DNA from: Candidatus Onthenecus intestinigallinarum
GTDB taxonomy: Bacteria; Bacillota; Clostridia; Christensenellales; Aristaeellaceae
NCBI GenBank assembly: GCA_018713325.1
Contig: DVFJ01000008.1
Coordinates: 1-64,000 of the forward strand
DNA: 64,000 bases
Direction of reading: 5' to 3'
Position 1 is the first letter of the stretch; the number at the start of each line of letters is the position of its first letter. A program made the position numbers and the translations under genes. Under the pieces are notes generated by a model. It was not told the DNA's origin. It was given only the letters and a program-made list of their open reading frames with translations, and ran no database searches. Positions 42,856 through 51,009 of this stretch are shown in pieces.

Positions 42856-43596
42856 TCAGACCATCTGCTCCAGGAAGTAGGGCAGCTGCCTGCGCCACCA
42901 CGGCCAGTCGTGCGCGACGTCGTAGCCCCAGAAGTCCACCCAGCCGTGGATGCCCTTCTCCCGGAAGATCTCCGCGAGCCGGCGGTTGGAGGGCAGCATC
43001 TCGTGCTCCCACGCGCCCTGGCCCACGCACAGGACGATCTGCCGCGCGTTGTACAGCGCGATGTAGGGGTGATCCGCCGGCATGTTGGCAAGCGAGTCCA
43101 CCGGCGAGTTCAGATACGCCAGCTCGTCGAAGGCGTCGCCGAAGAAGTAGTGCGCGTCGTACAGGCCCGACAGCGCGATCACCCCGCCGAACAGCTCCGG
43201 CCGGCGGAAGAAAAAGTTCGCCGCGTGGAACGCGCCCATCGAGCAGCCCGTCGTCACGATGCCGCCGTGGTCCGCGCCGTTGATCTCCCAAACGCGCGGG
43301 ATGAGCTCGTCCACCACATAGGAAAACCACCGCTCGTGCTGCTCCAGCCGCTCGCGCGGCGCGCGCCACGCCGCCGACCACGTCTCCCGGTCGATCGAGT
43401 CGCAGCAGAAGATCTGCACGCGCCCCGCGTCGATCAGATGGCCCACGCAGTCGACCATGCCGTTGTCCTTGAAGTCGAAAAACCGTCCGTCCTGGGACGG
43501 AAAGGCCAGCACCGGCCTCCCCGCGTGGCCGTATACCTTGAACTCCATGTCCCGCCCGAGCGCGCGGGCGTACTCGCGAAAATACTGCTCCTGCAT
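42856..43596 (-). CDS. putative esterase (Esterase D family, alpha/beta hydrolase)
   Basis: The 246-aa soluble hydrolase has nucleophile Ser119 in GCSMGAFHA, the acid region FGDAFDEL/WEHEMLPSN, and a C-terminal His in VAHDWPWWRRQLP. Length and layout match esterase-fold proteins annotated as esterase family protein. ATG 43596 has AGGGGGG upstream. Its promoter (TTGACA-17-TATACT) stands back to back with that of blaI. Confidence 0.82.
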   Translation of the reverse strand: MQEQYFREYARALGRDMEFKVYGHAGRPVLAFPSQDGRFFDFKDNGMVDCVGHLIDAGRVQIFCCDSIDRETWSAAWRAPRERLEQHERWFSYVVDELIPRVWEINGADHGGIVTTGCSMGAFHAANFFFRRPELFGGVIALSGLYDAHYFFGDAFDELAYLNSPVDSLANMPADHPYIALYNARQIVLCVGQGAWEHEMLPSNRRLAEIFREKGIHGWVDFWGYDVAHDWPWWRRQLPYFLEQMV

Positions 43597-43644
43597 CGGT
43601 CGTCCCCCCTGTTGCCGGTCTGTTGAAAAATGGATGTCTTTAGT

Positions 43645-43673
43645 AGTATACGGATCGTACGGCGGCCTGTCAA
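43645..43673 (-). promoter_or_regulatory. consensus promoter of the esterase gene
   Basis: On the minus strand TTGACA (43673-43668), 17 nt, TATACT (43650-43645). Confidence 0.88.
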
Positions 43674-43685
43674 GCGCAAATGGGC

Positions 43686-43738
43686 TTGACAAACCGGGGA
43701 TGGATCGGGTACTATGATTATATAAGACACCATGTCTT
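43686..43738 (+). promoter_or_regulatory. promoter and operator of the blaI-blaR1-like operon
   Basis: TTGACA (43686-43691), 18 nt, TACTAT (43710-43715). Just downstream is the perfect inverted repeat AAGACA-CCA-TGTCTT (43724-43738), a BlaI-type operator in size and place over the transcription start. Binding is inferred. Confidence 0.78.
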
Positions 43739-43760
43739 GTTTTGGAGAGGAGGGCGCCGC

Positions 43761-44144
43761 ATGAAATCCAAGCGATTGCCGGAGGCGGAGTTTCAGGTGA
43801 TGCAGGTGATTTGGGACGCGCAGCCGCCGGTGACGACCTCCGCGGTGATGGAAAAGCTCGGGCGCGAGCGGGGCTGGAAGATCCAGACGGTGGTCTCGCT
43901 CTTTGGACGGCTGACGGAGCGCGGCTTTTTGCGCGTGGAGCCGGGGGCCGGGCGCGGACGCGCCTTTTATCCGCTGATCACGCGCGAGGACTATCTGCGC
44001 ATGGAGACGGAATCGTTTGTAAGCCGCTATCACAACAACAGCGTTGCCAGTCTGATCGGCGCGCTGCGGCGGGACGAGCTGACGGAAGCGGACCTGGACG
44101 AGCTGACGCGGTTTGTGAAGGAAGCCAGGGAAAAGGGGCGGTGA
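43761..44144 (+). CDS. blaI: BlaI/MecI/CopY family transcriptional repressor
   Basis: The 127-aa winged-helix repressor has LPEAEFQVMQVIWDAQPPVT, KIQTVVSLFGRLTERGFLRV and a C-terminal dimer helix (LDELTRFVKEA). In this family the metallopeptidase partner cleaves the repressor on signal. ATG 43761 follows GAGGAGGG. The next gene starts 3 nt after its stop. The gene name is by family; the signal need not be a beta-lactam. Confidence 0.92.
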   Translation: MKSKRLPEAEFQVMQVIWDAQPPVTTSAVMEKLGRERGWKIQTVVSLFGRLTERGFLRVEPGAGRGRAFYPLITREDYLRMETESFVSRYHNNSVASLIGALRRDELTEADLDELTRFVKEAREKGR

Positions 44145-44147
44145 CGT

Positions 44148-46127
44148 ATGGGGGGATTCCTGCTGAACCTCCTGGAGTGCACGCTGACGATGACGGCCCT
44201 TTCCTGCCTGCTGCTGGCGCTCACGCCGCTGCTCGAGCGGCGCTACAGCCCGCGCTGCCTGTACGCGCTGTGGCTGGTCGTGCTGGTGGGCTTTGCCGTG
44301 CCGGTGCGGCCCGGAGACGCGCCCCAGGCGATGACGGTGACGCTGCACGCGCCGGAGGCCATGTCGGCAGCGTCGCTTCAGACCGCTTCGCCCGAGGCGC
44401 GCGACGGCACGCCCGAAGGCGAGCAAGCGCCCACCCGCGCGCAGGCCGGGGAGGCGCGGGCCCCTTCGGCGGCTCCGCGCATGACGCTTTCGCCCGTGCA
44501 GACGGCGTTTGCCATATGGCTGCTGGGCGCGGCCGTATGGCTGGCCGCAGCGGCCGTCGCGCATGCGCGCTTCCTGCGCACGGTGCGGCGCTGGGGCCGG
44601 TCGGTCGGGGAGAAGGAGCCGCTGGACGCGCTGGCCCGCGCGAAGGCCCGCGCCGGCGTGCGGCGGCACGTGTGGCTGCGCCGGTGCCCGGCTGTGGCCA
44701 GCCCCATGCTCGTGGGCGTGCTGCGCCCCGTCATCCTGCTGCCGGATACGGCGCTGGCCGGCCCCGCGCTGGAGCTGGTGCTCCTGCACGAGCTGCATCA
44801 CCTGCGCCGGGGAGACATCCCCGTCAAGCTGCTGCTGGTACTGGTGCGCGGGATGCACTGGTTCAACCCGATCATGCACTGGGTGGACCGGGCGCTGGCC
44901 TATCACTGCGAGGCCTCGTGCGACGCGTGGGTCATGCGCGGCGCGGACCTGGATGCGCGCCAGTACTACAGCGAGACGCTCATCGGCGTCATTCGCCGTG
45001 AGTCGGGGACGCGCTCCGCGCTGTGCACGAGCTACTATGGCGGCGTGAACGGCATGAAGCGCCGCATCCTGTCGATCATGGACACGAGCAAGAAGCGCGT
45101 GGGCGTGCTGGCCGCATGTCTGACGGTGGCGCTGACGCTCGGCACGGGCCTGGCGCTGGAGCTGGAGCCGGAGGAGGAGACGGCGGCTGTGGCGGCCCCA
45201 GTATCGACGGCGGCTCCAGAAGCGACACAGACGCCGGACAGGCAGGCCCTTCGCGGCGTCACGGTGACGGTCTCCGGCACGCGCGGCGTGGGCACGCGGC
45301 TGTGCGCAGAGCCGGATGCGACGCTGTGGGAGACGCCGCTGGCGGTCTACTATGACGGCGCGACGTTTTATGCGGAGCGCATCTATGCGGGCGAGGACTG
45401 GGCCTACGGCTCCTTTGGGGAAGGGGCGGTCTACGGATACGTGCCGCTGAGCGATCTGGTGGGCGCGACCGTTCCGCGCAATGTGCAAGCTGCGTCCATG
45501 CCGTGTGGCGTCGTCACAGCCCAGACCTTGCTGCTGTCGGGGGCGCAGAGCGACGCGCAGGCGACCGGCCTGCTCGGCGCGGGTACGGAGGTGACGGTGT
45601 GGGGACGTGTCGGGGACTGGTACCACGTGCAGGCGGGAGAACAGGCGGGCTTTGTCCCAATTTGGAGCGTGAGGGTGAACGACGCGTTCGCGGCCACCGT
45701 GCAAAAATCGCTGCCCCGGGCGTTTGAGCTGCAGCGCTCGCCGGAGGCGATCCGCAGCGAGGAGACGTGGATCTTTGAGCGGCGGGCCGAGGCGTGGGGC
45801 GGCGACCATGGCGTGCCGCGGGAGGGCGACATCTCCGCCCAGGAGGCGACCGCCATCGCGCGCCGGACCGTCGCGGAGCGATGGGGCCTGGACGAGGGCG
45901 GACTGGAGCCGGCCGAGCCGGACGGCGTCTACTTCATCACGGTCGGCGAGGACGGCAGCTACCAGTCCCGCGTGCGTAACGGCGATGAAATCGTCACCTT
46001 CAACCGGCCGTACTATCAGGTCAACCTGCGATACGGCGACGACCCCACCCAGGGATACAGCGTCTACATCCAGCCCGTCACGGGCGAGGTACTCGCCGCG
46101 TGCGGCCCCGAGGATGCCAACGGATGA
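44148..46127 (+). CDS. BlaR1-like M56 metallopeptidase with SH3 and PepSY-like C-terminal domain
   Basis: The 659-aa sensor-protease has N-terminal helices, zinc motif HELHH (214-218) with downstream Glu (CEASCDAW), and a membrane segment at about 319-338. The C-terminal extracytoplasmic half is not a penicillin-binding domain. It contains two SH3-like stretches (VYGYVPLSDLVGATVPRNVQ, TVWGRVGDWYHVQ with AGFVPIWSV) and a last ~100 residues resembling a PepSY fold (ISAQEATAIARRTVAERWGL, YSVYIQPVTGEVLAA), ending PEDANG. It should cleave BlaI after sensing some cell-envelope or peptidoglycan cue (inference). Confidence 0.88.
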   Translation: MGGFLLNLLECTLTMTALSCLLLALTPLLERRYSPRCLYALWLVVLVGFAVPVRPGDAPQAMTVTLHAPEAMSAASLQTASPEARDGTPEGEQAPTRAQAGEARAPSAAPRMTLSPVQTAFAIWLLGAAVWLAAAAVAHARFLRTVRRWGRSVGEKEPLDALARAKARAGVRRHVWLRRCPAVASPMLVGVLRPVILLPDTALAGPALELVLLHELHHLRRGDIPVKLLLVLVRGMHWFNPIMHWVDRALAYHCEASCDAWVMRGADLDARQYYSETLIGVIRRESGTRSALCTSYYGGVNGMKRRILSIMDTSKKRVGVLAACLTVALTLGTGLALELEPEEETAAVAAPVSTAAPEATQTPDRQALRGVTVTVSGTRGVGTRLCAEPDATLWETPLAVYYDGATFYAERIYAGEDWAYGSFGEGAVYGYVPLSDLVGATVPRNVQAASMPCGVVTAQTLLLSGAQSDAQATGLLGAGTEVTVWGRVGDWYHVQAGEQAGFVPIWSVRVNDAFAATVQKSLPRAFELQRSPEAIRSEETWIFERRAEAWGGDHGVPREGDISAQEATAIARRTVAERWGLDEGGLEPAEPDGVYFITVGEDGSYQSRVRNGDEIVTFNRPYYQVNLRYGDDPTQGYSVYIQPVTGEVLAACGPEDANG

Positions 46128-46137
46128 GGAGGAGACC

Positions 46138-46806
46138 ATGCGAAACAGACTGTGCGCGCTCCTGGCGATGCTGGCGCTGGCGCTGCCCGTGCGAGCGTGC
46201 GCGCAGATCGACGGCGCGCAGGCCATGTCGCTGGCGCAGACCCATTTCCAGGGCGCCTGCGGCGAGACGGAGGAGTCGATTATGGCCTACGGCGTGTCCG
46301 CCCGTCTCCTGAGCGAAGCGAGCGCCCCCTACCGTCGGATATGGCGCGTTGTGTTTTCACGCAGCGGGCTCTCCTACGCCGTCGAGCTGGACGAACAGAC
46401 GGGAGAGGTCGTCCGCGCCGACGACGCGCAGGCGTTTTACCTGCAGCGCGGCGTCGTCGACTACGCGGCGGCAAACGGCGGCTGTTTCGGCATCCCGCGC
46501 GCGCAGGACCTGAGCGCGCTGGCGGTGCGCGAGATCGCGCGCGAGGCGCTTGCGCAGCGCTACGGCGTGAAGCCGGAGGATTTGTACGACGCGCCCTCCG
46601 GATGCGTGCGCTATGTGGAGAGCGGCGGCGGAGAGGACGGCCCCTGGCGCATCGTGCGCGCGGACGGCGCCTTTGCCGATCCGCCGCTGTATACGGTCGA
46701 CTTCGTGCTGCGGGGCGACCTGTCGCTGGGCTATTACGGCGGCTACTTCGACCCCGTGACCGGCGAGGCGCTGCATACCTACTGCCCGGAAGATGGAAAC
46801 GGATAA
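46138..46806 (+). CDS. secreted PepSY-like protein, partner of the BlaR1-like sensor
   Basis: The 222-aa protein has a signal peptide (1-22, RACAQ) and two PepSY-like halves (MSLAQTHFQGACGETEES; LAVREIAREALAQRYGVKPE). Its last residues (YFDPVTGEALHTYCPEDGNG) closely mirror the C-terminus of the sensor (YIQPVTGEVLAACGPEDANG), so the two share a domain and probably act together. ATG 46138 has GAGGAGGAG. Third gene of the operon, ending in a terminator. Function unknown; perhaps a ligand, decoy or protease inhibitor. Confidence 0.8.
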   Translation: MRNRLCALLAMLALALPVRACAQIDGAQAMSLAQTHFQGACGETEESIMAYGVSARLLSEASAPYRRIWRVVFSRSGLSYAVELDEQTGEVVRADDAQAFYLQRGVVDYAAANGGCFGIPRAQDLSALAVREIAREALAQRYGVKPEDLYDAPSGCVRYVESGGGEDGPWRIVRADGAFADPPLYTVDFVLRGDLSLGYYGGYFDPVTGEALHTYCPEDGNG

Positions 46807-46811
46807 CCCCC

Positions 46812-46837
46812 AGGCCGCGTTGATCGCGGCCTTTTTT
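46812..46837 (+). terminator. intrinsic terminator of the blaI operon
   Basis: An 8-bp stem AGGCCGCG/CGCGGCCT, loop TTGAT, then a run of six T. Confidence 0.9.
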
Positions 46838-46860
46838 GTACCGTGCGGCGGTCCGCACCC

Positions 46861-46921
46861 TTGACAATTCCAGGCGGCGGGGGTATGATGTCTTTCTGAG
46901 AAATGGTCTACAAGTAAACCA
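46861..46921 (+). promoter_or_regulatory. marR promoter with MarR-type operator
   Basis: TTGACA (46861-46866), 17 nt, TATGAT (46884-46889). Downstream lies the near-palindrome TGGTCTAC-AA-GTAAACCA (46904-46921, 7 of 8 matched), suited to MarR autorepression. Confidence 0.8.
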
Positions 46922-46938
46922 AGATGGAGGAATCATCC

Positions 46939-47397
46939 ATGCGGCCATTTGAGGAGGGCTTTTTCGCGGGCCTGTCCAAGCTGGAGCGCGTCTACAAGCG
47001 GTATGTGCAGGAGGCGGTGGCGGAGTACCAGTTCACGCCCAACGAAATCGCGGTGCTGATGTTCCTGTATAACAACGCCCCGTCGCTGGATACCGCCAGC
47101 GACATCGCGCGCTACAAGCGCATTTCGAAGGGACTGGTCGCGCGCTCGGTCGACTCGCTGCTGCGCCGCGGGCTGATCTGCGCACAGCGGGACGAGGGCG
47201 ACCGGCGCATCGTGCATCTTTCGCTGAATGCGGGTTGCCAGGATGTGCTGGCGCGCCTGCGGGCCAGTGAGGAGCGGCTGGTGGCGTGCGCGGCGGAGGG
47301 CATCGAGCCGGCGCGCCTGGCTGTCGCGCTGGACGTGCTGCATCGGATCGACGCGAACATGAACCGGCTGCTGCAGGACAAGGGAGAAGAGCTATGA
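46939..47397 (+). CDS. MarR family transcriptional regulator
   Basis: The 152-aa winged-helix protein has FTPNEIAVLMFLYNNAPSLD, TASDIARYKRISKGLVARSV, then LLRRGLICAQRDEGDRRIVH with a wing of the MarR type. ATG 46939 has GGAGG at 8 nt; ATG 46924 lacks a site. MarR genes normally precede an exporter, but here the same-strand sequence after it ends in a terminator within 90 nt, so the target gene is missing or elsewhere. Confidence 0.92.
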   Translation: MRPFEEGFFAGLSKLERVYKRYVQEAVAEYQFTPNEIAVLMFLYNNAPSLDTASDIARYKRISKGLVARSVDSLLRRGLICAQRDEGDRRIVHLSLNAGCQDVLARLRASEERLVACAAEGIEPARLAVALDVLHRIDANMNRLLQDKGEEL

Positions 47398-47528
47398 GCG
47401 AGGCGCAGGCGGCGCCGGTGGGCATGGGCGGCGCGCCGGGGCGTAGGCGCAAAACGGGGCGGACGGCTTTGGCCGTCCGCCCCGCTCTGTTCAGATGGCG
47501 TAGGAGGTCTTTTCGCGCAGCAGCTTGA
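47394..47528 (+). CDS. short ORF overlapping marR stop, possible gene remnant
   Basis: A 44-codon frame begins in ATGA overlap with marR, as a real coupled gene would. The first ten residues (MSEAQAAPVGMGG...) faintly recall exporter N-termini, but it runs through a terminator and into the 3' end of the PIG-L gene on the other strand. Either a chance frame or the stump of a lost transporter gene. Low confidence. Confidence 0.25.
   Translation: MSEAQAAPVGMGGAPGRRRKTGRTALAVRPALFRWRRRSFRAAA
47456..47483. terminator. strong hairpin after PIG-L gene
   Basis: A 12-bp perfect G+C stem (47456-47467 with 47472-47483), loop TTTG. The minus-strand tail is GTTTTGCG; it also follows marR. Confidence 0.85.
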
Positions 47529-49455
47529 GCAGCGCGTCGTAGCGCGGCTCGAACCACTGCAGCAGGCGCTCCTTGAGCATCGGATCGCCTACGCGCAGCA
47601 CGCACTCGTCGTACAGGCGCTCGTCCTGTTCGCATGCGACGCGCACGCGATAGGTTCCCCGCTCCAGCGCGCCGACGGTGAGGGCATCCGCCGTCAGACC
47701 CGCCGTGGAGAATGCCTGCCCGCGCGCCTCGTCCGTCACCGTCAGGGAGAACGTCGCGCCCTCGGGCAGCGCCGGCCAGGCGTAGAGGCTCAGCGCGATC
47801 GACTCGCCCGCGGCGGCGGACGATTCATAGAGGAATTCGCCCTGCGCATCCGTCAACTTGACGAACGCCGTGTCCCGCGCCTCGCGCAGCGCCAGCTCCC
47901 ATTCGGTGAGGCCCGCCGCGTCGCCCTCGACCTGCCGCAGCGTCAGCTCCGCCCACTCGATGCCGTCGCGCTGCTCGAAGGAGATCGTGTTGGACGCGCC
48001 CAACGGATCGAGCGCCGGGATCTCCACGATGGTGCCGTCCGAGAGCGTCAGCGTCGCGGCGAGCACGTTTTGCGCGGGATCCGGGTTGTCCCAGAGGGTG
48101 AGGGTGTTGAGCGACTGCGGGCTGGAGAACGTGCAGCGCACGGTGCGCTGGCCCTCCGTGGGCGTCCACACGCCCGCGTCGAAGCGCGTCTCGCGCACGT
48201 CGGTCGTGTCGAAGAGCTTGAAGTCGGTCAGCACGGACGCGTCGCCCGACGCCGCTTCGATGCGCTCGCCGTAGAGCAGGCTGTCCGTCGCGCGCTCGAA
48301 GAAGACCTGGTCGCTGTTGGCCACGGACGCCGTGAAGAGCGTGGCCGACTGCGACGGATACAGGCTGTGCAGCGCGTAGACGCGGTTGGCGCGCAGCGTG
48401 TAGGAGGCGTAGCCCGCGGGCACGGGGAAGCGCACGCGCTCCGACCAGCGGTAGGCGGGCGTGCCCAGCGGCCAGGTGGGCTCGTCCGGCGAGACGGTCT
48501 GCGTCATGGGCCGGGTATAGAAGTCGCGCGGCCCGACCCAGCCGGTCAGGTACGTCAAGCCCTTGAAGATCTGCGGCCGGTAGGCCGGGTTCTCGTTGAG
48601 CAGTTGGCCCATCGCCTCCTCGAACAGCAGCGAGGTCATGCGGTGGTCGACGTGCGGGTCGTAGTCGATGCAGAAGATGACGTCCGGGAACAGCAGGTCC
48701 ACCAGCGTGCGGATGTCCGACAGGCAGTTGGCGCGCGTGTACAGGTGCGCCTCGCCCGTCTGCTCGGTGGCGAAGTCGCGCAGGCCCGCCGTGCCGTAGG
48801 TGCGGTCGCGCCCGATGAGCGAGAGCGCGGCCTCGTCCGGCGCGCGGTTGTACAGATGCGTGCCCTGCCAGTCGTCGCCGTAGCCGAGGAAGTAGACGTT
48901 CTCGCGCGGGACGCCCAGCTCGTCCATGCAGGCGACGGCCTCATACAGCCGCTCGCTGGACAGGCCGATGCTGTCGCCGTTGGTGACGAACGCGACATAG
49001 ACCTCGCTGCCCGCGTCGACAAAGTGCTGAATGGTCGCGCCGGCCATGTTGACGTCGTCGTCCTCGTGCGGCACGAGCACGAGCACGTACTTGTCCCGCA
49101 GGAACGCGCTGTGCGCAAAGCCCGAATCGACCGACGCATAGGCGGCCGAGGGCAGCGACGCGTAGGCAAACGCCAGGCACGCGGGCGTGGCGGCGATCAG
49201 CAGCACGAGGACGAACGCGGTCAGGATGCGCATGAAGCGCGGCCGCCACAGCACGCGGGCGGCGGGATTGCCCGGCACGAACAGCGCCGCGGCCAGCACG
49301 AGCGCTGCGACGCCGGACGCGGCCAGGCACACGGGCAGCCCGTAGCAGACGGTCGAAAACGCCGTCAGCAGCACAAAAAACGCCAGCACGAACAGGCGCC
49401 ACAGCGCGCGTCCCAGCAGCGACAGCAGGAAGGAGAAAAAGCTCTTTTTTCGCAT
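47491..49455 (-). CDS. membrane PIG-L family deacetylase with F5/8-type C domain
   Basis: The 654-aa protein has three N-terminal hydrophobic helices (about 17-37, 42-61, 78-97), a LmbE/PIG-L zinc domain (about 120-330) with PHEDDD (129-134) and DPHVDH (266-271), then a discoidin-like beta domain (about 430-545: RTVRCTFSSPQSLNTLTLWD) and another beta domain. The canonical metal motif is PHPDDE; the change to PHEDDD leaves the metal ligands His and Asp. It probably deacetylates an N-acetyl sugar in the envelope. ATG 49455 has AAGGAGG. Confidence 0.85.
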   Translation of the reverse strand: MRKKSFFSFLLSLLGRALWRLFVLAFFVLLTAFSTVCYGLPVCLAASGVAALVLAAALFVPGNPAARVLWRPRFMRILTAFVLVLLIAATPACLAFAYASLPSAAYASVDSGFAHSAFLRDKYVLVLVPHEDDDVNMAGATIQHFVDAGSEVYVAFVTNGDSIGLSSERLYEAVACMDELGVPRENVYFLGYGDDWQGTHLYNRAPDEAALSLIGRDRTYGTAGLRDFATEQTGEAHLYTRANCLSDIRTLVDLLFPDVIFCIDYDPHVDHRMTSLLFEEAMGQLLNENPAYRPQIFKGLTYLTGWVGPRDFYTRPMTQTVSPDEPTWPLGTPAYRWSERVRFPVPAGYASYTLRANRVYALHSLYPSQSATLFTASVANSDQVFFERATDSLLYGERIEAASGDASVLTDFKLFDTTDVRETRFDAGVWTPTEGQRTVRCTFSSPQSLNTLTLWDNPDPAQNVLAATLTLSDGTIVEIPALDPLGASNTISFEQRDGIEWAELTLRQVEGDAAGLTEWELALREARDTAFVKLTDAQGEFLYESSAAAGESIALSLYAWPALPEGATFSLTVTDEARGQAFSTAGLTADALTVGALERGTYRVRVACEQDERLYDECVLRVGDPMLKERLLQWFEPRYDALLKLLREKTSYAI

Positions 49456-49550
49456 GGTCAGGCCTCCTTGGATCGAAACGCGTCGAATGGGGGCGTCGAG
49501 TCCATCCCATTATAGGGCTTTTTGTCCAAGGGCGCAAGGGGAATGCAAAA

Positions 49551-49577
49551 GCCCCGCCGCGCTTTGCGCGGCGGGGC
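49551..49577 (-). terminator. intrinsic terminator of the lipoprotein gene
   Basis: A 12-bp perfect stem with TTT loop; minus-strand tail TTTTGCATT. Confidence 0.9.
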
Positions 49578-49585
49578 GATGGGGC

Positions 49586-50233
49586 TCAGGGGGCCTCGAA
49601 GGCGACCGTCGCGAACTGGACGAAGTCCATGCCGTCGAAGGCCGCGGGGTCGGCAAAGTCGTCCAGCGCATAGCTGCGCATGGCCGTGCCCGCGTCGCGG
49701 ACCCAGAACGCGACGGGGATCTCATCGCCCGCCCGCGCAGGCACAAAGTCCTGCAAGAAGCCCTGGGTGGAGGAGGTGAACGCGTCCTCCGGGGCGGCCT
49801 GCGCCGAGTAGGACGCGGATGCGCCGTCCACGCGCAGGTGCAGCGCCAGGCCGCCGTCCTCGCGCACGCGCAGGGAGACCGTGCCCTCCGCCTGCGCGGC
49901 GTCGCCGTCCCACGTCAGACCGCCGCCGTCGCACAGGGTCCACGCCCCGTCCTCCAGGCGGTAGACGTTGAGCGAGAGGCCCGCGGCGCCCTCCGGCATG
50001 CGGAAGGAGAGGATCAGGGCGTCGCCTTCCAGGCCCAGCGCACGCAGGAGGGCTTCTCCTTCGTCCGAGAGCGCGACGGGACCGACGCCGCCCTCGTCGG
50101 AAGCGGCCTCGCGCACTTGCAGGATGTCCGACAGCGTCTGTTGCAGGCGGGACGAGGCCGAGGCGCAGCCGCTGAGCGAGACGAGCAGCAGCGCCAGCGC
50201 GGCGGCCAGCGACCGTTTCAGGCATGGGGTCAT
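49586..50233 (-). CDS. putative lipoprotein of unknown function
   Basis: The 215-aa protein has a lipoprotein signal peptide ending in lipobox LSGC (Cys23), so it is tethered to the outer face of the membrane. The rest is beta-rich (GLSLNVYRLEDGAWTLCDGG, TVSLRVREDGGLALHLRVDG) and fits no family I know. GAGGAGGG precedes the ATG. It is downstream of pflA on the same strand with an 82-nt gap, so it may be co-transcribed. Confidence 0.72.
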   Translation of the reverse strand: MTPCLKRSLAAALALLLVSLSGCASASSRLQQTLSDILQVREAASDEGGVGPVALSDEGEALLRALGLEGDALILSFRMPEGAAGLSLNVYRLEDGAWTLCDGGGLTWDGDAAQAEGTVSLRVREDGGLALHLRVDGASASYSAQAAPEDAFTSSTQGFLQDFVPARAGDEIPVAFWVRDAGTAMRSYALDDFADPAAFDGMDFVQFATVAFEAP

Positions 50234-50315
50234 GGGAATCCCTCCTCGGGCAAAGTCCGGCGCGCCGGGCGCGTCCGTCTGCCTCTAGGATAGCATGGAT
50301 CCCCCGAAATGTCCA

Positions 50316-50996
50316 TCACAACTTCGGCAGCGCCCCGCACTCGGGTAGGCCGCCGAAGGGGAAGGGAATGCCCATCGCGTCGTACTTGGCCTGGCACAGC
50401 TTGCGGAAGGGCAGCAGCTCCACCTTGCGCACGCAGCGCGTGCGCTCGCCCAGCGCGTAGAGCGCGCGCAGGTCGTCCGGATCGTCCGTGACGGTCGGGA
50501 TGACGACACGGCGCAGCCACGTGTCGATGCCGCGCGCGTCCAGCTCCCGCAAAAAGCGCTCCGGGCCCGCGATGGGGCAGCCGACGTGGCGGCGGTAGAG
50601 CGCGTCGGTGGGCATCTTGTGGTCGAGCAGGCACAGGTCGGTCGCGTCCAGCACGGAGAGCGCCTCGTCCGTGACGATGCAGCCGGAGGTGTCCAGCGCG
50701 GTGTGGATGCCCTCCGCGCGGCAGCGCTGAAACAGCGCGCGCACGAAGGCGCTCTGCAGCAGCGGCTCGCCGCCGGAGACCGTGAGGCCGCCCTCCGCGC
50801 CGAAGTAGTCGCGGCAGCGCAGTACGCGCTCCAGCAGCGCGCCGTCGTCCGTCTCCGTGCCGCCGGCCGGGTCCCACGTGTCCGGGTTGTGGCAGCACGC
50901 GCAGCGCAGCGGGCAGCCCTGCAGGAAGATCACAAAGCGGATGCCCGGCCCGTCGAGCGTGCTGAAGGACTGGATGGAGTGGATGCGCCCGCGCAT
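50316..50996 (-). CDS. pflA: pyruvate formate-lyase activating enzyme (radical SAM)
   Basis: The 226-aa enzyme uses SAM and a [4Fe-4S] cluster to make the glycyl radical on PflB. The cluster motif CPLRCACCHNPDTW (C-x3-C-x2-C) follows FSTLDGPGIRFVIFLQG. TVSGGEPLLQ and LDTSGC are also conserved. Its ATG is 13 nt after the pflB stop. Known to be oxygen-sensitive, so the organism is anaerobic. Confidence 0.96.
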   Translation of the reverse strand: MRGRIHSIQSFSTLDGPGIRFVIFLQGCPLRCACCHNPDTWDPAGGTETDDGALLERVLRCRDYFGAEGGLTVSGGEPLLQSAFVRALFQRCRAEGIHTALDTSGCIVTDEALSVLDATDLCLLDHKMPTDALYRRHVGCPIAGPERFLRELDARGIDTWLRRVVIPTVTDDPDDLRALYALGERTRCVRKVELLPFRKLCQAKYDAMGIPFPFGGLPECGALPKL

Positions 50997-51009
50997 GGAC
51001 CCGCCCCCT

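Noticed and set aside
43434-46226. A 930-codon minus-strand frame.
   Set aside because: It crosses the blaI operon and the esterase start in antisense; both sense genes have clear motifs and promoters.
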